Source: Zoogloea oleivorans
Lineage (GTDB): Bacteria; Pseudomonadota; Gammaproteobacteria; Burkholderiales; Rhodocyclaceae
Reading direction: 5' to 3'
Length of the DNA: 64,000 nucleotides
Assembly (NCBI GenBank): GCA_030157785.1
Contig: JAOAUC010000080.1
Coordinates: 1-64,000 of the forward strand
The notes under the pieces were generated by a model. That model saw only the letters and a list, made by a program, of their open reading frames with translations. It had not been told where the DNA came from and did not search any database. A program made the position numbers and the translations under genes. This document shows, one piece after another, positions 1-9,887 of this stretch (the stretch's first letter is position 1; every line of letters starts with the position of its first letter).

Positions 1-1118
<1,118 letters not shown>

Positions 1119-1154
1119 GGAAGCTCCTTATTAGTAGGTAGTTGGAATTCTGTT

Positions 1155-1182
1155 ATCGTCGCAAGAGGGTTTTGACGACGAT
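1155..1182. promoter_or_regulatory. Inverted repeat in the pntA/corA divergent promoter region
   Basis: ATCGTCG at 1155-1161 and CGACGAT at 1176-1182 are perfect 7-base inverted copies, with centres 21 bases apart (two helical turns). They lie between two divergent genes, and a TTGACG -35-like hexamer overlaps the right arm. This geometry fits a dimeric repressor or activator site; no regulator is identified. Chance occurrence is possible. Confidence 0.35.
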
Positions 1183-1275
1183 ACAAGCCTGGCTGCAGTC
1201 ACCCGGAGCTATCCCCGGGTTCCCGTAAAATCCTGCACAAAATTCGGCAATTTCATCCGAATATCGCGATATAAG

Positions 1276-2358
1276 ATGCGAAAGTCTAGCAAGAAACGAA
1301 CCCGCCCAACCCGAAAACTAGGGTTACCCCCAGGGTCACTGGTGCATATCGGCGAGATCAAGACCGAAAAGCCGAGCATCACGCTCATCGAATTCGATGC
1401 ACATGGTGTCACCGAGACGCGCTTCGACTCGCTCGAAGCCTCCCGGCTGCATCAACCCACCCGGGAAAAAAGGTGGCTCAACGTATACGGGCTGCACGAT
1501 CCGGCGGTGATGGCCGAAATCGGCCGGCGCTTCAAGCTCCACCCGCTGGTTCAGGAGGACATCCTGAACACCCAGCAAAGGCCGAAGAGCGACGAGTATG
1601 CCGACTATCTGTACATCGTCGCCCGTTACTTCGATTTTGATGCAGACAACCGCACGCTCAACTCGGACCAGGTCAGCATCGTCCTGGGCCGCAACTTCGT
1701 GCTGACTTTCCAGGAGCAGGCCACCGGCAACTTTGAAGCCGTCCGCGAGCGCCTGCGGGCCGAGCACGGGGCGATGCGCGTCCACGGCACCGACTATCTG
1801 GCCTACGCCCTCCTCGACACGCTGGTGGACCGCTACTTCGTGATGCTCGACAACCTGGGTGACATGGCAGAGGAGCTCGAAGACCTTGCCCTGACCAAAC
1901 CCAGTCCGTCACTGCTTGCCGAGATCAACCGCGTGAAGCATGAGGCGCTGATGCTGCGTCGGGCCGTCTGGCCCTTGCGGGAGGTGCTCAACACCCTCGC
2001 CCGCGCCGACAGCAACTTCTTCACCGCCGACACCCGCCTCTATCTGCGGGACATCTACGATCACACGGTGCACGTCATCGAATCCCTCGAATCGGTACGC
2101 GACACCCTGGCCGACCTGCTCGACATTTACCTGTCCAGCGTCAGCAACCGGCTCAACACCGAGGTGCGCATTCTTACGGTGCTGACCACGCTGTTCATGC
2201 CGGCAACGCTGATTGCAGGTATTTTCGGGATGAATTTTCGCACCATGCCTCTTCTTGAGGATCACGGCGGTTTCGGCGTTGCAATGGGAATGATGGCCGG
2301 TGCGGCAACCCTGATGGCTGCCGCCTTCTGGCGCAGAAACTGGCTGAAAACCCGTTAG
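1276..2358 (+). CDS. corA: CorA family magnesium/cobalt channel
   Basis: Divalent-cation channel of the inner membrane, homopentameric in studied members, passing Mg2+ (and Co2+/Ni2+). The 360-residue protein has the long cytoplasmic N-terminal domain, a long helical stalk, and two C-terminal membrane segments. The diagnostic GMN motif is at residues 318-320 at the end of the first membrane helix. The length and the N-terminal sequence resemble the Thermotoga-type CorA. The ATG at 1276 has no clear ribosome site, so a slightly later start is possible. The last four bases overlap the stop of the convergent phosphatase gene. Confidence 0.95.
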   Translation: MRKSSKKRTRPTRKLGLPPGSLVHIGEIKTEKPSITLIEFDAHGVTETRFDSLEASRLHQPTREKRWLNVYGLHDPAVMAEIGRRFKLHPLVQEDILNTQQRPKSDEYADYLYIVARYFDFDADNRTLNSDQVSIVLGRNFVLTFQEQATGNFEAVRERLRAEHGAMRVHGTDYLAYALLDTLVDRYFVMLDNLGDMAEELEDLALTKPSPSLLAEINRVKHEALMLRRAVWPLREVLNTLARADSNFFTADTRLYLRDIYDHTVHVIESLESVRDTLADLLDIYLSSVSNRLNTEVRILTVLTTLFMPATLIAGIFGMNFRTMPLLEDHGGFGVAMGMMAGAATLMAAAFWRRNWLKTR

Positions 2359-3194
2359 AAACCGAGAGCAGGGAAACCGCCGGCGTTCTTGGAAGGCATT
2401 TCCACCAGTTTCACGACGGCCAGGGAGATGTTGTCGCCGCCGCCCCGGGCGCGCTGGCGCGCCAGCTCAATCAGGGTGGACGCCGCATCGCGGGGCGACT
2501 GGGTGGCAAGGATCTGCCCCATTTCGGCTTCATTGATGTAGGCCCACAAACCGTCCGAGCACAACAGGAAGGCATCACCCCCAACCAGCGGCGAAGCATG
2601 GCCCACATCCACCCGCGGCTCCCGTTCGGAACCCAGGCAGGACAGGAGCACGTTGCGATTGGGGTGACGCAGAGCCCCTTCGGCATCCAGGCGCCCCTTG
2701 CGCACAAGCTCTTCGACGAGGGAGTGATCGACACTGCGGCTAACCAGTGCGCCGGCACGGAAGTGATAGAACCGTGAATCGCCGCAATGCGCCCAATCGG
2801 CCCGATCCGGCTGCATCATGAAAACCACGGCTGTGCTGTGCGGGTCCTGCTCGCTGGTAAAGCGGGTCAGCTTGATGACGATATGGGCTTCATCGACGAT
2901 GCTGCGCAGCAGATCGGGGGCGCTTTCGGAAGCCGGGGCATAGGCTTCGAAATTCTGCCGGGCCTTGAGAATAACCTGCTCGGCGGCCATCGCCCCGCCG
3001 GAATGCCCACCCATGCCATCGGCGAGGACGGCCATCAGGGTTCCCTTGCGAGTGGGGTGGGCAAAAACCGAAGCCCTGTCCTGCTGCTCCGTGCGGTCGC
3101 CCGTATGCTTGGCGACACAAGCCTCTGCCTGGTAACGCTTTTTGGCGGTTACCGAGTCAGGCGCAGACAAGGACGAAAAAGTCGGATTCAACAT
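2355..3194 (-). CDS. PP2C-family serine/threonine protein phosphatase
   Basis: Metal-dependent (Mn/Mg) phosphatase of the PPM/PP2C family, of the Stp1/PrpC bacterial type, acting on phospho-Ser/Thr proteins in the cytoplasm. Conserved family motifs appear in order: GDRTEQQDR near residue 32, LADGMGGHSGG (first metal Asp at about 59), CGDSRFYHF, LCSDGLW, and GGDNIS near the C-terminus. I chose the ATG at 3194 (279 aa); an upstream TTG at 3236 would add 14 Arg-rich residues, and neither start has a good ribosome site. No partner kinase is adjacent, so the target is unknown. It converges on corA with a 4-base overlap. Confidence 0.9.
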   Translation of the reverse strand: MLNPTFSSLSAPDSVTAKKRYQAEACVAKHTGDRTEQQDRASVFAHPTRKGTLMAVLADGMGGHSGGAMAAEQVILKARQNFEAYAPASESAPDLLRSIVDEAHIVIKLTRFTSEQDPHSTAVVFMMQPDRADWAHCGDSRFYHFRAGALVSRSVDHSLVEELVRKGRLDAEGALRHPNRNVLLSCLGSEREPRVDVGHASPLVGGDAFLLCSDGLWAYINEAEMGQILATQSPRDAASTLIELARQRARGGGDNISLAVVKLVEMPSKNAGGFPALGF

Positions 3195-3400
3195 GAAGCG
3201 CCGAAAGCCCGAAGAAAAGCCGCGCCGGGCTGGCAAGGACAGCTCGCAGCCTGAGTCCTCCCGTGCAAGCCCGTGTCGACATGACGGACTGACGACCGGA
3301 GTTTGACATTCAGGTAGGAGATGACGCCACGCTTGTTCACACAGTTACTCCGGGTCACAGCAAAACTTCAGGATTCACGAAGTTTAACTGTTTATGTCCT

Positions 3401-3432
3401 GCAAGAAGAAGGCCCTGTCTGGCTTTCAGGCC
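3401..3432 (-). terminator. Possible terminator after glcF
   Basis: On the minus strand, GGCCTG (3432-3427) pairs with CAGGGCC (3417-3411) with one bulge, and TTCTTCTT follows. It overlaps the glcF stop codon. The stem is imperfect and the T tract interrupted, so this is a weak call. Confidence 0.35.
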
Positions 3433-4673
3433 GATTCCGTGATTTTTTCATCAATCAGCTCAATCCAATGTTGAACGGGTAGTGATGCGGCAGAGCATAA
3501 ATGCTCAATGCAACCTATGTTAGCTGAAGCGATCCGCTCTCCGCGCCCCTCTTCAAGGACAAGCAGTTTGTTGTCGCGCAATTGGCGTGACAGCTCGGGC
3601 TGCAGCAGCGAGTAGGTCCCGGCCGACCCGCAGCACAGGTGACCATCCCGCACCGGCACAAGTTCAAAACCGGCGGCAGTCAACAAGCCTTCGACCACGC
3701 CCCGAATCTTCAGGCCGTGCTGAAGACTGCACGGTGCGTGAAAGGCAATCCTGCGCGGCGGCCCACCGGCCAGCTTTCGTGCCAGGATCGCCTGCAATGC
3801 GCTTGCCTCGGCCAGCACCACCTCCGACACATCACGGCTGATGGCTGCCACCTTTGCAGCCTTTGCGGCATAAAACGGGTCGGCCTTGAGCAGATGGCCA
3901 TACTCCTTGACCTGCACGCCACAGCCGGATGCGGTGACGACAATCGCCTCAACTTCGCCAGCCGCGATGCCAGGCCACCAGGCGTCGATATTACGGCGGG
4001 CATCATCCCTGCCGCCCTCCTGATCGTGAAGGTGAAACTTGAGCGCGCCACAACAGCCGGCAGCCGGCTTTTCGAGCAGCGAAATACCCAGCAGGTCCAG
4101 CACTCGGGCCGTGGCCGCATTGATGGACGGGCGCATGGCGGGTTGCACGCAACCGGCCAGCACAATCATCTTTCGAGTGTGGCGCGGTGCCGGCCAGCGA
4201 CCGGCCTTTGCGCTGTGCGGCACCTGTTCGGCAAGCACGCGGGGCAGCAGCGGCTTGAACAGGCGCCCGACACCCAGCGCCGCACCGAACAGGCCGGTAC
4301 GCGGCACAAACTCCCGCAGGGCCGCGCGCTTCAAGCGGTCGGCACCCGTGCGCGGCACCTGCTGCTCAACCACGTGACGGCCGATGTCGGCCAGGCGCCC
4401 GTACTCGACCCCTGATGGGCAGGTAGTTTCGCAGGATCGGCAGGTCAGGCAGCGGTCCAGGTGCAGACGGGTCTTTTCCGTGGCGGGCTGACCTTCCAGC
4501 ACCTGCTTGATCAGGTAGATACGCCCCCGCGGTCCGTCCAGCTCATCGCCAAGCAACTGATAGGTCGGACAGGTGGCCGTGCAGAAGCCGCAATGTACGC
4601 ACTTGCGCAGAATGGCCTCTGCCTCGTGCCCTTCGGGTGTGTCCTTGATGAAATCGGCGAGATTCGTCTGCAT
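3426..4673 (-). CDS. glcF: Glycolate oxidase iron-sulfur subunit GlcF
   Basis: Electron-transfer subunit of the three-part glycolate dehydrogenase GlcDEF, which oxidises glycolate to glyoxylate and passes electrons to the respiratory chain. The protein is 415 aa, as usual for GlcF. Two 4Fe-4S clusters are signalled by CVHCGFCTATCP (near residue 25) and CLTCRSCETTCP (near residue 75). Two CCG-type cysteine-rich motifs follow: AGCCGAL mid-protein and HLCCGSAG near residue 350. It is the last gene of glcD-glcE-glcF, starting 3 bases after the glcE stop. Confidence 0.96.
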   Translation of the reverse strand: MQTNLADFIKDTPEGHEAEAILRKCVHCGFCTATCPTYQLLGDELDGPRGRIYLIKQVLEGQPATEKTRLHLDRCLTCRSCETTCPSGVEYGRLADIGRHVVEQQVPRTGADRLKRAALREFVPRTGLFGAALGVGRLFKPLLPRVLAEQVPHSAKAGRWPAPRHTRKMIVLAGCVQPAMRPSINAATARVLDLLGISLLEKPAAGCCGALKFHLHDQEGGRDDARRNIDAWWPGIAAGEVEAIVVTASGCGVQVKEYGHLLKADPFYAAKAAKVAAISRDVSEVVLAEASALQAILARKLAGGPPRRIAFHAPCSLQHGLKIRGVVEGLLTAAGFELVPVRDGHLCCGSAGTYSLLQPELSRQLRDNKLLVLEEGRGERIASANIGCIEHLCSAASLPVQHWIELIDEKITESA

Positions 4674-4676
4674 GGC

Positions 4677-5753
4677 TTACAAACCTTCGTACATGCGGCC
4701 GGGGTTGAGGATGCCCGCCGGATCGAATGCGCGCTTCAGATTGCGCTGCAAGGCCATCAATGCGGCCGGCAGCGGGTGAAAGACGGCGCCACTCCGCTCG
4801 CCATGGCGGAACAGGGTCGCGTGGCCGCCGAGGGCTTCGGTGCGCGCACGGACCTCCTTCGCCGGCGCCACCGAGCACAGCCAGCGCTGGGCGCCGCCCC
4901 ATTCCACGAGCTGCTCGCCCGGCAGGCTGGCGGCCAGCGCATCACCGGGCACGGACAACCGCCACATGGGCGCATCCACCTGAAAGAAGGAATCGGTGTG
5001 ATCGCGCAGGCCGCGCCAGAAGTTGTCCGCAGCCTCGGGCGGAATCTGCTCGCCCCCCAGGCGCGCGCTTGCCGCATCGACAGCAGCCGCGGCCCCGGAC
5101 AGGCGCAGCGTGAGCACACCGCCATGCCAAGCGCTGGCCGACACCGGCAAAGGCTGGCCGCCCCACACGTTGAGTTGATGCAGCGCCGCGGCCTCATCCA
5201 TGGCGAAGCGCAGCGTCACCTCGGCCACCGGGCGCGGCAGCACCTTCAAGGACACCTCGACGATCAGGCCCAGCGTGCCGAGGCTGCCCGCCAGCACCCG
5301 CGAGACGTCGTAGCCGGCCACGTTCTTCATCACCTCACCGCCAAAATGGAGCAGCTCGCCGCGGCCGTCGATCATCCGGGCGCCAAGGACAAAATCCCGC
5401 ACACCACCAACCGCTGCCCGCCGGGGGCCGGCCAGCCCTGCGGCAACACAGCCACCCACGGTGCTGCCGAGCGCAAAGTGCGGTGGCTCGAAAGCGAGCA
5501 TCTGGCCCCGCGCCGCCAGCGTCGCCTCAAGCTCGGCCAGCGGCGTACCGGCGCGTGCCGTCACCACCAGCTCGCTCGGCTCATAGTTGACGATGCCGCT
5601 GCACATGCGGGTATCGAGCAGATCGCCGACAGCCGGCCGACCGTAGAAATCCTTGCTGCCGCCGCCACGGATGTGGAGGCTCCGGCCGTCTGCCGAAGCG
5701 GCACGAATGCGCTCGCTCCAGGCGTGAATCAGATCGTTCACTCTCGTCTCCAT
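4677..5753 (-). CDS. glcE: Glycolate oxidase FAD-binding subunit GlcE
   Basis: Second FAD-type subunit of glycolate dehydrogenase. About 358 aa, matching E. coli GlcE. An N-terminal FAD-binding (PCMH-type) domain carries RGGGSKDFYG near residue 28, and GSTVGGCVAAG, RDFVLG and MKNVAGYDVSR follow in the usual order. The ATG at 5753 is preferred; a TTG at 5759 directly after the glcD stop would add two residues. It sits between glcD and glcF with almost no spacing, so translation is probably coupled. Confidence 0.95.
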   Translation of the reverse strand: METRVNDLIHAWSERIRAASADGRSLHIRGGGSKDFYGRPAVGDLLDTRMCSGIVNYEPSELVVTARAGTPLAELEATLAARGQMLAFEPPHFALGSTVGGCVAAGLAGPRRAAVGGVRDFVLGARMIDGRGELLHFGGEVMKNVAGYDVSRVLAGSLGTLGLIVEVSLKVLPRPVAEVTLRFAMDEAAALHQLNVWGGQPLPVSASAWHGGVLTLRLSGAAAAVDAASARLGGEQIPPEAADNFWRGLRDHTDSFFQVDAPMWRLSVPGDALAASLPGEQLVEWGGAQRWLCSVAPAKEVRARTEALGGHATLFRHGERSGAVFHPLPAALMALQRNLKRAFDPAGILNPGRMYEGL

Positions 5754-5759
5754 CGGCAA

Positions 5760-7274
5760 TCAGAAACGCGGCAAGTCCGGATGGGCCTGGGGCTGCGTAT
5801 GGCCCATGCGCTCGCGGCCGTATTCGGCACAGCGGTTGAGGGTTGGAATGGCCTTGCCGGGGTTGAGCAGCCCCTCCGGGTCGAAGGCCGCCTTGACCCG
5901 GTGAAAGGCCACGATTTCCGGCGTGGAAAACTGGCTGCACATCTGGTTGATCTTCTCGATGCCGACCCCGTGTTCGCCGGTGATGGTTCCACCGAGCGCC
6001 ACTGACAGCTCCAGGATTTCGGCGCCGAAGGCCTCGGCGGTATCCTGATCGCCAGGCTTGTTGGCGTCGAAGAGAATCAGCGGATGCAGGTTGCCGTCGC
6101 CGGCATGAAAGACGTTGATGCAGCGCATGGCGTACTTTTTCTCCATGGCCTGGATGGCCTGCAGCATCTCGCCGAGGCGCTTCCTCGGAATGGTGCCATC
6201 CATGCAGTAATAATCCGGCGAGATCCGCCCCGCCGCCGGAAAGGCCGCCTTGCGCCCGGCCCAGAAACGCAGACGCTCGGCCTCGTCGCCAGACACGCGG
6301 ATCTCGATGGCGCCGCTGTCCTCCAGCAACGCACGCACGCGCCCGATCTCCTCGGCGACTTCCTCCGGCGTACCGTCCGACTCACACAGCAGAATGGCCT
6401 GGGCGTCCAGCGGGTAACCGGCGTGGACGAACGCCTCGACCGCCACCGTGGCTGCCTGGTCCATCATCTCCAGCCCGGCCGGAATGATGCCGGCAGCGAT
6501 GATCCGCGCCACCGCATCGCCGGCCTTCACCACGTCGTCGAAGGCCGCCAGCACGCACCGGGCGAGCTGAGGCTTCGGCGTCAGCCTGACGGTGACTTCC
6601 GTAACCACTGCCAACATGCCCTCCGAGCCGGTAATCAGCGGCAGCAGGTCGTAGCCCGGCGCATCCAGCGCCAGACTACCGAACTCGACGATCTCGCCGG
6701 CGATGGTCACCCCGCGCACCTTGAGCAGGTTGTGGATGGTCAGTCCGTACTTGAGGCAATGCACGCCGCCGGAATTCTCGGCCACGTTACCGCCGATCGT
6801 GCACGCAATCTGCGACGACGGATCCGGCGCGTAATAAAGACCGTAAGGCGCCGCCGCCTCCGAGATGGCCAGATTGCGCACGCCCGGTTGCACCACGGCC
6901 CGGCGTGCATGGGCATCGATCTTGAGGATTTTCTTCAGGCGGGCCAGGGACAGCACAACACCAAACCGGTGCGGCATCGCCCCGCCCGACAGGCCGGTGC
7001 CCGCCCCCCGCGCTACCACCGGCACTTTCTGCGCCGCGCAGATTTTCAGGATGGCGACAACCTGCACTTCGGTTTCCGGCAACACAACCACCAGCGGCAC
7101 CTGGCGCAAGGTGGACATGCCGTCACACTCGTAGGGCGGCAGATCTTCGGCCTCGTGGAGCAGGCTCGTGGCGGGAAGCACGCGGGACAGGGCCGCGACG
7201 AGGCGGCGCTTGTCCACCTGCGAAAAGTCCCGCTCGGCGGTGGTGAAGCCGGGCGTTTCAGGGGTGTTGCCCAT
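5760..7274 (-). CDS. glcD: Glycolate oxidase subunit GlcD
   Basis: Catalytic FAD subunit of glycolate dehydrogenase (FAD-linked oxidase family with C-terminal FAD-oxidase domain), 504 aa. Visible family marks are RGAGTGLSGGAMP in the FAD domain, the GGNVAENSGGVHCLKYG segment, and the C-terminal signatures HAGDGNLHPLI and GEHGVGIEK. The ATG at 7274 has AAGGAG with good spacing and fits the usual length; an in-frame upstream start at 7331 has no such support. First gene of glcDEF. A Fur-box-like site 61 bases upstream sits between it and the divergent iron-uptake genes, so iron may influence this operon too, though that is inference. Confidence 0.96.
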   Translation of the reverse strand: MGNTPETPGFTTAERDFSQVDKRRLVAALSRVLPATSLLHEAEDLPPYECDGMSTLRQVPLVVVLPETEVQVVAILKICAAQKVPVVARGAGTGLSGGAMPHRFGVVLSLARLKKILKIDAHARRAVVQPGVRNLAISEAAAPYGLYYAPDPSSQIACTIGGNVAENSGGVHCLKYGLTIHNLLKVRGVTIAGEIVEFGSLALDAPGYDLLPLITGSEGMLAVVTEVTVRLTPKPQLARCVLAAFDDVVKAGDAVARIIAAGIIPAGLEMMDQAATVAVEAFVHAGYPLDAQAILLCESDGTPEEVAEEIGRVRALLEDSGAIEIRVSGDEAERLRFWAGRKAAFPAAGRISPDYYCMDGTIPRKRLGEMLQAIQAMEKKYAMRCINVFHAGDGNLHPLILFDANKPGDQDTAEAFGAEILELSVALGGTITGEHGVGIEKINQMCSQFSTPEIVAFHRVKAAFDPEGLLNPGKAIPTLNRCAEYGRERMGHTQPQAHPDLPRF

Positions 7275-7334
7275 TGGTGCATCTCCTTGTGCCTTTGCAC
7301 GGCCGCGTCGGAAAGGCTTATTTTGAATCAATTT

Positions 7335-7353
7335 AATGAGATTGATTCTTGTT
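7335..7353 (+). promoter_or_regulatory. Candidate Fur box
   Basis: AATGAGATTGATTCTTGTT is an imperfect 9-1-9 dyad centred at 7344 (six of nine pairs match). By my reading it resembles the AATGAGAATGATTCTCATT form of the Fur operator at about 16 of 19 positions. It lies in the divergent region between glcD (start 7274) and the iron-uptake gene ftrA (start 7490), where iron-responsive repression is expected for an Ftr system. Confidence 0.65.
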
Positions 7354-7489
7354 TACATTCTTTTCCGACGAAAGCCGGAACAGCTCTGCCACGGTACATC
7401 CACGCGCAGCAGGCTCACTCCACTTCCCGACGCAGAGTATGCCAACAATCGTTCGGGCCAAGCAGCCCGGCCCCTCAGGAATCCAAGTC

Positions 7490-8035
7490 ATGTCGCGCAA
7501 CCGCACCCTCATCGCTGCGTTAAGCCTTTCCACCCTGCTCACCGGCGCGGCCCATGCGCTCGAATACCCCATCGGCGTCCCGCAGCAGCGCGCCGGCATG
7601 GAAATCGCCGCCGTTTATCTGCAGCCGGTCGAAATGGAGCCGGAAGGCCACATGCGCAAGACCGTGGATTCCGACATCCACCTCGAAGCCGACATCCACG
7701 CCCTTGCCAACAACCCGAACGGCTTCGAGGAAGGCGCCTGGATTCCCTACCTGCTCATCAAGTTCGAGGTGTCGAAGATAGGCAGCGACTACAGGATCGC
7801 CGGCGACTTCATGCCGATGGTTGCCAACGACGGCCCGCACTACGGCAACAACATCAAGCTGGCCGGGCCCGGCAAGTACAAGGTGAAGTACATCGTACTG
7901 CCGCCGTCCGCCAATCCGCAGACCCACTTCGGCCGCCACACCGATCGCGCCACCGGCGTTCGCCCGTGGTTCAAGCCCGTCGAGGTCGAATACGAATTCA
8001 CCTATGTGGGCATCGGCAAGAAGGGCGGCTACTGA
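7490..8035 (+). CDS. ftrA: Periplasmic P19-type iron-binding protein (FtrA-like)
   Basis: Small periplasmic protein of the P19/FetP/Tp34 family, which binds copper and ferrous iron and feeds an FTR1-type permease. It has 181 aa with an N-terminal signal peptide ending near AHA (about residue 23). The mature part begins EYPIG and contains GMEIAAVYLQPVEMEP, a His-containing DIHLEADIHA segment, and MPMVANDGPHYG, which supply the Glu, Met and His ligands seen in this family. The ATG at 7490 is preceded by AGGAAT; the open frame continues upstream to 7349 but without a better start. First gene of an iron-uptake cluster. Confidence 0.92.
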   Translation: MSRNRTLIAALSLSTLLTGAAHALEYPIGVPQQRAGMEIAAVYLQPVEMEPEGHMRKTVDSDIHLEADIHALANNPNGFEEGAWIPYLLIKFEVSKIGSDYRIAGDFMPMVANDGPHYGNNIKLAGPGKYKVKYIVLPPSANPQTHFGRHTDRATGVRPWFKPVEVEYEFTYVGIGKKGGY

Positions 8036-8037
8036 GC

Positions 8038-9519
8038 ATGCACTGCGTTCAACTGAGCGCTGCGCTCGTCGCAGCAGGGCTGACCCTGCCCGCCCTCGCC
8101 CTCGCCGGACCGACCGAAGCCGCCCTGCTGGAGAAGCTGACTGCCCGCCTGGAAAGGCTGGAAGCCCGCAATACCGAACTCGAAAAGGAAGTGAAGGCAC
8201 TGAAGGGCGAAAGCGCCGACATCGCCCGCAGCCTGGACAGCCCGCGCCTGTCCGAAAACGAGCCGGAACTGACCGTACGCCTCAAGGCCGTAGAGAAGGA
8301 CGCGCTGGAGATGAAAAAGGCTGCCCGCATCGCCGGATCACTGGACGGCATCAAGGTCAGTGCCGCGCTGGCCACCGTCGGCCAGCACGCCACCGGCCTC
8401 CCGCGGGACATGGAGGGCAGCAGCAGCCAGTTGAACTATCGCGCCGATGTGTCGGTGGAACTGCCCTTGGCGCCCCTCGGCGATATCGAGCACAAGCTCT
8501 TCGCGCACCTGCGCATGGGCCAGGGTCTTGGCTTGAACGCAGCTCTTTCGAACCTCGGCCATTTCGCCAACACGCCCAACTCACTGGCCTTCCGCGCTTC
8601 TGGCGCCAACCCGGACGACTCCGTGGCCATCCTTGGCCAGGCCTGGTACCAGGCAGCCATTCCGCTGCCCTTACTGGGCTTCAAGCCTTACTCCCGCGAA
8701 ACGCTGGAACTGAGCTTCGGCAAGATGGACATCTTCGGCTTCTTCGACCAGAACGCCGCCGCCGGTGACGAAGCGAAGCAGTTTCTCAATTCGGTCTTCG
8801 TGCATAACCCGCTGCTTGATGCAGGACGCGAAGTGGGTGTGGACGCCAACGGCTTCCAGCCGGGCTTCGTGGCGTCTTACCTGAACCATTTTGACAAGGC
8901 CCGGCCGTGGCGATTGTCGGCCGGCGTTTTCGGCGCAGGCGAACGGGGGGCCAACTACCAGCGCAGCCTGTCCTCGCCGCTGTTGATGGTGCAGGCCGAG
9001 AAACAGCTGAAACTCTTCGGCGGCCTGAGCGGCAATTACCGGCTCTACGGCTGGAACCGTAGCCAGGGCCTCGACTACGACGGCACGCTGACCCGGCATA
9101 CCGGCGTCGGCGCCTCGGTGGACCAGCGCGTCGGCGACGGCGTCCGGGTCTTTGGCCGCTACGGCAAGCTGGTGAATGGCGAGTTGCCGTTCAACCAGGC
9201 CGCCACGCTCGGTGCCGAGTTTTCAGGAAGCTACTGGAATCGGGGTGCCGACGCCTTCGGCATTGCCAGCGCCTGGCTGCAGTCGGGCAAGGCCTATCGC
9301 CGCGCACCGGCAACGGCCTGGCTCGACGACAACCAGACCCTCGCCGCCTACAGCTTCGTCCCGCAAGGCGCCGAGAAGCTCACGGAAATCTACTACCGCT
9401 ACCGCCTGTCACCGCAGTTCGAGCTGACGCCCGACTTCCAGTACGTCACCAACGGTGGCGGCAACACGGACGCGAAGGCCGTCAAGGTCTTCGCCCTGCG
9501 CGCCAATATTGCCTATTGA
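8038..9519 (+). CDS. Outer-membrane porin-like beta-barrel protein with coiled-coil N-terminus
   Basis: A 493-residue exported protein. The signal peptide (about 23 residues, ending ALA) is followed by a heptad-like coiled coil rich in Leu, Glu and Lys (about residues 28-60), a linker, then a long region of alternating polar/hydrophobic strands ending in Tyr (ANIAY), as in outer-membrane barrels. It resembles OprB-like carbohydrate-selective porins; the C-terminal half contains GANPDDSVAILGQAWYQ and FGKMDIFGFFDQN. It starts 3 bases after the ftrA stop, so it is probably an iron-regulated outer-membrane entry route, but its substrate is inferred only from the neighbours. Confidence 0.8.
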   Translation: MHCVQLSAALVAAGLTLPALALAGPTEAALLEKLTARLERLEARNTELEKEVKALKGESADIARSLDSPRLSENEPELTVRLKAVEKDALEMKKAARIAGSLDGIKVSAALATVGQHATGLPRDMEGSSSQLNYRADVSVELPLAPLGDIEHKLFAHLRMGQGLGLNAALSNLGHFANTPNSLAFRASGANPDDSVAILGQAWYQAAIPLPLLGFKPYSRETLELSFGKMDIFGFFDQNAAAGDEAKQFLNSVFVHNPLLDAGREVGVDANGFQPGFVASYLNHFDKARPWRLSAGVFGAGERGANYQRSLSSPLLMVQAEKQLKLFGGLSGNYRLYGWNRSQGLDYDGTLTRHTGVGASVDQRVGDGVRVFGRYGKLVNGELPFNQAATLGAEFSGSYWNRGADAFGIASAWLQSGKAYRRAPATAWLDDNQTLAAYSFVPQGAEKLTEIYYRYRLSPQFELTPDFQYVTNGGGNTDAKAVKVFALRANIAY

Positions 9520-9530
9520 CCGGCCTGCCC

Positions 9531-9872
9531 ATGAACCCCATCAGACCCACGCTCCTTTCCGTACTCGCCGGCCTATTTCTGGCATCGGGCGGCGCCGGCG
9601 CCGCCGACATGCCGACCTTCAGGCTGCTGATGAAGGACGGCCACTTCTTCCCTGAAACGCTGGAAGTCCCTGCCAACACGCGCTTTCGCCTGGAGGTAAA
9701 AAACGAGGGGCCGGGCGCCACGGAATTCGAGAGCCTTGAACTGAAAAAGGAACTCGTCCTCGCCCCCGGCGTCACGCGCAGCCTGGTTTTCTTTCCGATG
9801 AAGGCGGGCTGCTACACGTTCTTCGACGATTTCCATCCGGCAACCGGCCAGGGCCGGATCGTCGCCAGGTAA
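9531..9872 (+). CDS. ftrB: Periplasmic cupredoxin-domain protein (FtrB-like)
   Basis: A 113-residue secreted protein: signal peptide ending near GAA (about residue 26), then a cupredoxin-type fold. The FRLLMKDGHFFPETLEVPA segment and the C-terminal FPMKAGCYTFFDDFH segment have a cysteine and nearby His/Met where type-1 copper proteins hold their ligands. In FtrABCD systems this component is thought to oxidise ferrous iron before permeation. The ATG at 9531 is preferred; a TTG overlapping the previous stop (9516) gives a five-residue longer form. Confidence 0.85.
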   Translation: MNPIRPTLLSVLAGLFLASGGAGAADMPTFRLLMKDGHFFPETLEVPANTRFRLEVKNEGPGATEFESLELKKELVLAPGVTRSLVFFPMKAGCYTFFDDFHPATGQGRIVAR

Positions 9873-9887
9873 GCAGCGGAGCGGTCC

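Noticed and set aside
4461-7523. Long open frames on the plus strand opposite glcDEF
   Set aside because: They run antisense to clear glcD, glcE and glcF genes, lack family similarity, and are explained by high GC at the third codon position.
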